Source: Gryganskiella cystojenkinii (Eukaryota; Mortierellomycota; Mortierellomycetes; Mortierellales; Mortierellaceae). From it: a stretch of 24,192 nt of DNA. The stretch covers positions 2,688 through 26,879 of the forward strand of contig JAAAIG010000539.1 in assembly GCA_015852425.1 (NCBI GenBank). The letters run 5' to 3'. Both the position numbers and the translations under genes were made by a program. Below the pieces are notes generated by a model that worked only from the letters and a program-made list of their open reading frames with translations, was not told where the DNA came from and ran no database searches. Each line of letters starts with the position of its first letter. The first letter of the stretch is position 1. Shown here in pieces: positions 19,268 to 24,192 of the stretch.

Positions 19268-19960
19268 CTACAAATTCACCATACATTTCATCTGCGTTAG
19301 TACCGACTTGACTTGCAACCGATGATGCTCCATCGCCCACGAATCTCGGATGGAACGGATCCTTTCTAGCTCTCGGTAAAGATTCGAAAGGAACTTTGGT
19401 CGTGAATCGTCAAACAGGGGTTTGATCAAGGGTCTGTTATTGAGCGGTCCCCAGGATAAGCGGGGTTCGTTGACTTTGTCGACGGTGGACTGAAGTTCTT
19501 GTAACATGAGATCAAATTCTCGAATACGCGAGATTCGTTCCCGGCGAAGTCCCTGCACACAGACTTGTCGATCCGGATCATACAGTTCGAGGCATTCCAG
19601 ACGAATGAACAAATCTGGGCCAAGAAAAGCTTTTGGTGCCATCAAAACAACCTTTTGAAGAAGTTGTCGCACGTTCTCGAGGTCCTTGATGGTCTCCGAC
19701 AGGAGGATTTCACTCTCTGAGGACATTTGTCAATTTGGCTGTGTTTCTTGTCTAGAGTTTGTGTTCACTGAGCCGGTAGGACGACTGGTGCTGGTTGTTG
19801 GATTTGATGAAAAAGATGAAGATGAAGATGTCGTCTCTGATGCCTCGACATTTGGAGATGAAGACGACGATAGTGTTGGGTCGTAAGGCGGAGGACAAAC
19901 ATCGGTTTCTTGTAGATGCTGCAGTGATCTTGTTGGAGAGAGGAGCATAATCGGGGTCAA
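19268..19960 (-). pseudogene. Family member B: decayed, intronless copy of member C
   Basis: Compared with C, this copy starts at the matching ATG (19960), keeps the PPPY motif, then meets TGA at 19730-19732 where C has CGA. An ATG four bases further on (19726) opens a 152-residue frame (MSSESEILLSE onward) that runs to TAG at 19268-19270, where C has CAG and four more codons. Inside this frame, RRER is followed directly by ISRIREFDLM. In C these are separated by the end of exon 1, the intron and the start of exon 2. The junction lies in TCGTTCC (19535-19541). It is either a pseudogene or a shortened gene translated from 19726 that lacks PPxY. The intact lower frame leaves the second option open. 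Confidence 0.7.
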
Positions 19961-20259
19961 GTTGATGAACGGGCAATAATAGATTGTGGATGGAGGGCTG
20001 TTTGAGAAAAGAAAAAAGAGTTGGAAATTTCAAGATGGTTTTTATCACCAGGCAAACGCATTAATCTTTTCAAGACGAACATTCCAACAGATCACAACAG
20101 CCGAAGAGAGCCCGTTTTCCACCGTCATCGCTGAGCTGCCAGCCCTCATGCAAAATCTCTATCATTTCCAGATAAAAGAAGGACACTGAAAAGAAGTGAG
20201 AGAGAAGAGAAGGAAGTGAAGAGAAGGAGGGGAGTTGCAGACTCCTAGACTCTCTTTAT
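19961..20259 (-). promoter_or_regulatory. Spacer between F-box gene stop and member B start
   Basis: This 299-bp gap holds the 3' UTR of the F-box gene and the promoter and leader of B, both on the - strand. It is conserved in copy 2 (23699-23967) with scattered substitutions, including a 3' UTR purine tract on the + strand near 20185-20235. No AATAAA is obvious for the F-box gene. Confidence 0.45.
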
Positions 20260-21978
20260 CTACTGGACGATACCATAATCTCTGCTGAGAATCGGCTTTA
20301 AAAGATTCGATGCCTCCTGATCGACTTTCACACTCAAATTTTTCATCTGCACCCAGTGTTGCAACACCCATCGAGCCTCTGCGGTCCCCCAGGGAAGACA
20401 CTCGGCCGACCTTGTGGGACCCTGAAAAACTTTCAACTTTGAAAGCTGCCTCATCTGATCCAACCCATGCTCGAGCGTGAAATGTAACTGCGCGTTGCTG
20501 TAATATCCGGAAGCTCTGAGATCTTGTGCGTTGTAATAAAACAGGTTCATTATGCCATTCAGCCTCAACTCCTCCAGCTGTGTCAAAGCCCCAAGTCTCG
20601 ACAGGATCATAGGTCCGTTGGCTAGGTCCTTGACCACAATTTCCATCTCCAGGATCTTTAATCCTGTGCAGACCCAAGGACGGGGATCAGTGACTAGGCT
20701 CCTGTCGTTAATGTAATCGGCCCGGAGGGTTTCGAGTCCTGTTGCGGAGCAAAGAATGTCCTGCACAACTGAGGGGTTCAAGAACTCGCAGCATTGAATG
20801 TTCAAGACCTTCAGTGTGTTGAGATAACGGGGCGCATGGTTCCGGAGAGCTTGCCAAGCATCCTGGTCGAAATTGGTTCGGAGAAGGTTAAGTTCCTCCA
20901 ACGCAGGCAGGGCTCCCAAAACGACGACAAATTCGTCCTTGGTAAAGACCGTAGCCGGGATGGCCAGGGATTCGAGTGATTGAAGTGCCCTCAAGGGTTG
21001 TTGTTGCTGTTTACCAGCTAGGAGCACGGCATTGTTCAAGAAGGCCATTGGGCCTTGGAATACATGGTCTTCGGCATACTCCAAGGTTTCTGCGAAACTC
21101 CATTTCAGGCGTTTCAGACGAGGGCTATTTTGAATGATCGAGTTATGGATCGTGGCAACGAGTAATCCTTCCTCATCACCTTCAATATCGATCTCTTCTA
21201 ACTGGGTCTGGACGGTCTGAAGCCGTTCTTGTAGCACCTCAAAAACTTGAATGGTACTCTCGTCGAATCCATGGGCACTGTCGTCGTCACTATCGGCACT
21301 CTCGTAGTCTCCATCGGCACTCTCATCGTCACTATCGGCACTCTTGTCGTCTCCATCGGCACTCTCATCGTCACTATCGGCACTCTCGTCGTTTCCATCG
21401 GCACTCCTGTATTCTCCAAAATCTACCCCGAATGTTTGCAGGTGGAGGACACGAAGACGGGACAGGTTCTCGTGCCATGCGATCAATTTCTTCGGTGTCA
21501 CGAGTAAGTGGGAGATGCTCAGGTGTTCTAGCGTGGAGACACCTGCGATGGCGTCAAGAAGTTGTTCCGACTCGACCGCATCGATCCGTAGCCATTTCAG
21601 AGGCGCGTTGCTGTGTCGCTGCAATAACGCGATCGAGTCCTCTTTTATCTCGTAATCGTCGTAATCGGATCGATGGTGTAGGAGAAGGGTCTTGAGATTG
21701 GGGAAGACGATGCCGGTCTGCGCGAGGGCGGAGACGGCGTGTTCGGACTCACAGTTGATTTCGTGAACATGGACAGCGTGTTTCTGAAAGGCTTGGACAG
21801 GAGGCAGACCAGGTTGGTAGTCGATCCTACGCCAGAATCTCGGGACAAAGAGGTTGTGCCAGAGGTGACATACTTGGAGGGAGCGTTTCAAGGTCTCGGA
21901 GTCAAACCATTCTAACAAATGGAGTAGAATGTCTGGAATGAGAAGAGGATGTTGTGTTTTGACTTGCTGGGCCAACAT
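20260..21978 (-). CDS. F-box protein with degenerate leucine-rich repeats and an acidic tandem repeat (572 aa)
   Basis: Residues 11-54 (LLIPDILLHLLEWFDSE, then VCHLWHNLFVPRFWRRI) have the F-box pattern with the C-x-W-N-like helix, known to bind SKP1 in SCF ubiquitin ligases. The remainder contains irregular LRR-like strands, such as LKTLLLH, LRVLHLQTF, LESLAIP, LEELNLLR, LKVLNIQ and LEELRLNG. These are typical of the large F-box families of early-diverging fungi and would bind substrates. Residues 191-239 are seven 7-residue units of the type ESADSDD/ESADGDD, a hydrophilic acidic insert within the LRR region. The gene has a single exon, and CCACC precedes the ATG. A TTTAAAG TATA-like element lies about 80 bp upstream. 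The 3' third is duplicated at 23968-24192. The ubiquitination target is unknown. Confidence 0.85.
   Translation of the reverse strand: MLAQQVKTQHPLLIPDILLHLLEWFDSETLKRSLQVCHLWHNLFVPRFWRRIDYQPGLPPVQAFQKHAVHVHEINCESEHAVSALAQTGIVFPNLKTLLLHHRSDYDDYEIKEDSIALLQRHSNAPLKWLRIDAVESEQLLDAIAGVSTLEHLSISHLLVTPKKLIAWHENLSRLRVLHLQTFGVDFGEYRSADGNDESADSDDESADGDDKSADSDDESADGDYESADSDDDSAHGFDESTIQVFEVLQERLQTVQTQLEEIDIEGDEEGLLVATIHNSIIQNSPRLKRLKWSFAETLEYAEDHVFQGPMAFLNNAVLLAGKQQQQPLRALQSLESLAIPATVFTKDEFVVVLGALPALEELNLLRTNFDQDAWQALRNHAPRYLNTLKVLNIQCCEFLNPSVVQDILCSATGLETLRADYINDRSLVTDPRPWVCTGLKILEMEIVVKDLANGPMILSRLGALTQLEELRLNGIMNLFYYNAQDLRASGYYSNAQLHFTLEHGLDQMRQLSKLKVFQGPTRSAECLPWGTAEARWVLQHWVQMKNLSVKVDQEASNLLKPILSRDYGIVQ
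21262..21408 (-). repeat. 21-bp minisatellite (seven units, alternating two types) inside the F-box gene
   Basis: Seven 21-bp units encode RSADGND, ESADSDD, ESADGDD, KSADSDD, ESADGDY, ESADSDD and DSAHGFD. GND/GDD-type and SDD-type units alternate, giving a 42-bp higher-order period. Because 21 is a multiple of three, length change keeps the frame, and the other reading frames also appear as repetitive open frames. Confidence 0.9.
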
Positions 21979-22462
21979 GGTGGAACAGCTACAGGGTGGA
22001 TGGATGAGATGGAAGTGAATGAATGAAATAAAAACAATGAGATCTCTTGTCTTTAAATAATAATAAACTTCTGGGCCAACGTTGCCTCAGCCCAGTTGCT
22101 GAAATCCAAAAAAAAAAAACACCAACGACAACATACACGTAAACACTGCCATCCTTTGCTCCCCTTTCTTTTCTCGTGATTCCCCCTGTCTTTGCTTCAT
22201 TATGCAAAGGTTAAATCCACGCTGTTCTTTCAAACAGCTTGCTGTATTGGTCATAAAATGGTTTCGCCAATTTCATTTGGGATGGTCGAAACCCTATCGC
22301 AATTATCCTAGGAGTGGACTCTTGGGGATCAGACCCTGACGAACGCGGCGACCACATGCCAGGAACTTAAGTCGACTCTCTGCCCACCGAAATCTTAGGA
22401 AGACGTTTTTTGACAGCAGGTCATGTCGGCCAACAATTTGTACACCTCCACGTCTTGCTTGC
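21979..22462. promoter_or_regulatory. Upstream region of the F-box gene up to the duplication boundary
   Basis: Contains the F-box gene leader and a TATA-like TTTAAAG on the - strand near 22055. GGTTTCG (22260-22266) and its complement CGAAACC (22287-22293) form a short inverted repeat. A 65-codon - strand open frame at 22303-22500 crosses the duplication boundary and has no recognisable content. No similarity to the region right of 19108 is seen before 22463. Confidence 0.45.
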
Positions 22463-22647
22463 CCTCGCTTAGAATTTACCCGTATTGAGCCAACGAACAC
22501 GATATGTTGGCACGACTGGAGCGTAGGCCTTTATGGGGTTTGGTGGCAAACATAGAGCTGTGCTTGTGCAACATTTTCCCTTTTATTTTCGAGGTTCGGG
22601 GGACTGTTGTCTTTCGGGACCCTGCTCTCCAGCTCTCTCTCTCGCTC

Positions 22648-23698
22648 TCATGATGACGGCTGCAAATTCGCCATACACTTCATCTGCGTGAGTAACGACT
22701 TGACTTGCAACCGCTGATGCTCCATCGCCAACGAGTCTCTGAGGGGACGGATCCGTTCTAGCTCTCGGTAAAGATTAGAAAGGAACTTTGATCGTGACTC
22801 ATCAAACAGGGGTTTGATCAAGGGTTTGTTATGGTAGAGCGGTCCCCAGGTTGATAACGGGGTCTGGATGACTTTGTCGATAGTGGACTGAAATTCTTGT
22901 AACATGAGATCCAACTCTCGAATACGCGAGATTCGTTCCTGGGAAAGATCATGAAGAGCAGCCGCAAACGCGACCGAGACCGAGGACAATTCTCGATTGC
23001 TGCCACCGTCTCTTCCAGCTAACAAACGGTGCCCGGAAAGAAACAAAAAAAAATAATAATAATTAGACTTTTGACCGCGAGAAGCCAATAGCGAGCGTTT
23101 CCTTTTTCCCATGGTTCCAGCATATATTTTTTTTGTTATTGTTCGCACCTGACTGCTCTCGATGTTGAGCCTGAAGTCGATTCGACTCGACCAAGACACT
23201 GAGTGTCTGTCGACTTTGCAACAGCCGCTCTCGTTCCCGGCGAAGTCCTTGCACACAGACTTGTTGATCCGGATCATACAGTTCGAGGCATTCCAGGCGA
23301 ATGAACAAATCTGGGCCAAGAAAAGCCTTTGGTGCCATCAAAACAACCTTTTGAAGAAGTTGTCGCACGTTCTCGAGGTCCTTGATGGTCTCCGACAGGA
23401 GGATTTCACTCTCTGAGGACATTTGTCGATTTGGCTGTGTTTCTTGTCCAGAGTTTGTGTTCACTGAGCCGATAGGACGACTGGTTCTGGTTGTTGGATT
23501 TGATGAAAAAGATGAAGATGAAGATGACGTCGTCGCTGAAGCCTCGACATTTGGAGATGAAGATGACGTCGTCGCTAAAGCCTCGACATTTGGAGATGAA
23601 GACGACGATAGTGTTGGGTCGTAAGGCGGAGGACAAACATCGGTTTCTTGTAGATGCTGCAGTGATCTTGTTGGAGAGAGGAGCATAATCGGGGTCAA
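22648..23698 (-). CDS. Hypothetical PPxY-motif coiled-coil protein, family member C (two exons, 306 aa)
   Basis: This is the intact paralog of B. Exons on the - strand are 23698-23149 and 23018-22648, joined in phase 1 by a 130-nt intron with donor GTGCGA and acceptor TTGTTAG. Residues 23-26 are PPPY. Residues 31-70 are Ser/Thr-rich and contain a tandem 13-residue repeat (SSSSPNVEA plus [LS]ATT). Residues 101-120 (ETIKDLENVRQLLQKV region) are helical. LECLELYDPDQQVC (135-148) is followed by RERERLLQSR, the family motif. Exon 2 encodes two helical stretches (ISRIRELDLMLQEFQST; LSNLYRELERIR to LQVKSLLTQM) around a loop with PLIKPLF. No signal peptide or membrane segment. Function unknown. It sits directly downstream of an F-box gene on the same strand, as B does. 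Confidence 0.72.
23530..23607 (-). repeat. Two-copy 39-bp tandem repeat in member C exon 1
   Basis: A 39-bp unit, 13 codons long, is present twice and nearly identical in C (reading SSSSPNVEA then LATT or SATT), with one copy in B. The change is in frame and lies in the low-complexity N-terminal region, so it is probably tolerated. Confidence 0.75.
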
Positions 23699-23967
23699 GT
23701 TGATGAACGGGCAATAATAGATTGTGGATGGAGGGCTGTTTGAGAAAAGAAAAAAGAGTTGGAAATTTCAAGACGGTTTTTATAATCCGGCAACCGTATT
23801 TATGCTTTCAAGAGGAATGTTCCAACAGATCACAACAGTCGAAGAGAGCCCTTTTTCCACCGTCATAGCTGAGCAGCCAGCCCTCATGCAAAATATCGAC
23901 ACTGGCAAGAACTGAGGGAGAAGAGGAGGAAGTGTAGAGATGAAGGGGCGTTGGAGACTCTTTTAAT

Positions 23968-24192
23968 CTACTGGACGATACCAGAATCTCTGTTGAGAAT
24001 CGGCTTTAAAAGATTCGACGCTTCCTGATCGACCTTCACACTCAAAAATTTCATCTGTACCCAGTGTTGCAACACCCATCGAGCCTCTGCGGTCCCCCAG
24101 GGAAGACACTCGGCCGACCTTGTGGGACCCTGAAAAACTTTCAACTTTGAAAGCTGCCTCATCTGATCCAACCCATGCTCGAGCGTGAAATG
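23968..24192 (-). CDS. F-box/LRR protein, second copy, C-terminal part only
   Basis: The frame is open from the right edge to a stop at 23968-23970 and matches the last 75 residues of the F-box protein at 20260-21978 almost exactly (for example MDQMRQLSKLKVFQGPTRSA). A few residues differ near the end (MKFLSV for MKNLSV, NRDSGIVQ for SRDYGIVQ). The start and F-box lie outside the window, so intactness cannot be judged. Confidence 0.85.
   Translation of the reverse strand, partial: HFTLEHGLDQMRQLSKLKVFQGPTRSAECLPWGTAEARWVLQHWVQMKFLSVKVDQEASNLLKPILNRDSGIVQ

Larger units (their letters stand above)
19108..20484. repeat. Tandem segmental duplication, copy 1 (visible part)
   Basis: This segment is similar to 22463-24192: both run from a shared CCTCG through a family gene (B or C) into the 3' end of an F-box gene. 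The offset between starts is 3355 bp. Copy 1 is shorter mainly because of a 298-bp deletion inside B, a 38-bp difference near 19158, and one fewer 39-bp repeat. The matching region extends to the window end in copy 2. Confidence 0.9.
22463..24192. repeat. Tandem segmental duplication, copy 2 (runs off the window)
   Basis: This is the second copy of the segment at 19108-20484. It carries family member C and the 3' end of a second F-box gene. The 5' half of the family gene and the F-box 3' end are nearly identical between copies, whereas the 3' half of the family gene is more diverged. The copy continues past 24192, so the full unit cannot be measured; the period is 3355 bp. Confidence 0.9.

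Noticed and set aside
19730..19960. Treating the 76-codon upper frame of member B as a separate gene
   Set aside because: Member C shows that it is the N-terminal part of the same gene cut off by a TGA.
21198..21507. Repetitive Val/Thr-rich open frames on both strands within the F-box gene
   Set aside because: These are the other frames of the 21-bp minisatellite, whose length is a multiple of three.
22303..22500. 65-codon - strand open frame across the duplication boundary
   Set aside because: No recognisable content, and the matching region of copy 1 does not keep it.

Overview
The window looks like nuclear DNA of a filamentous fungus. Coding sequences are split by short GT-AG introns of about 57-170 nt (one of 487 nt), often with CTAAC/CTGAC/CTCAC-type branch sites. 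Pyrimidine-rich leaders precede start codons, and F-box and leucine-rich-repeat genes are abundant. An early-diverging fungus of the Mortierella type would fit the gene content, but that is an inference without a search. I see no tRNA, rRNA, CRISPR array or intact transposon.

Left part (1-8049), housekeeping genes: a four-exon + strand gene (377-5629) encodes a 1663-residue SLX4-like scaffold of structure-specific nucleases. It is recognised by a SAP-like helix pair and a C-terminal conserved domain split by the last intron. Converging on it, with 231 bp between stop codons, is a three-exon - strand gene (5861-8049) for MIC60/mitofilin, the inner-membrane organiser of mitochondrial cristae. 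A probable shared promoter region (8192-8821) holds a 22-bp perfect palindrome around CACGTG and two ACGTC-type palindromes. Rightward from it lies a 100-residue secreted protein with ten cysteines (8937-9239).

Middle (9240-17620): a gene-poor stretch (9240-11152) leads to an intronless F-box-like/LRR protein with 17 near-identical 28-residue repeats (11153-12952). Next is a four-exon - strand gene (13358-15926) for a soluble FAD fumarate reductase fused to a C-terminal cytochrome b5 domain. The space to its right carries a probable broken secreted-protein gene (17163-17526).

Right part (17621-24192), the most unusual region: three members of an unrecognised gene family lie on the - strand (A 17621-18919, B 19268-19960, C 22648-23698). 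A and C share an N-terminal PPxY motif, a Ser/Thr-rich segment, a CxELYxPD...C motif and a phase-1 intron at the matching place. B and the end of an F-box gene (20260-21978) are duplicated in tandem as C plus a second F-box gene running off the window; the repeat period is about 3.36 kb. B has decayed relative to C: an in-frame TGA, an early TAG, and a 298-bp deletion between 7-bp repeats that removed the intron yet kept the frame. The pairing of an F-box gene with a PPxY gene in each unit suggests, but does not show, a ubiquitin-related lineage-specific cassette.
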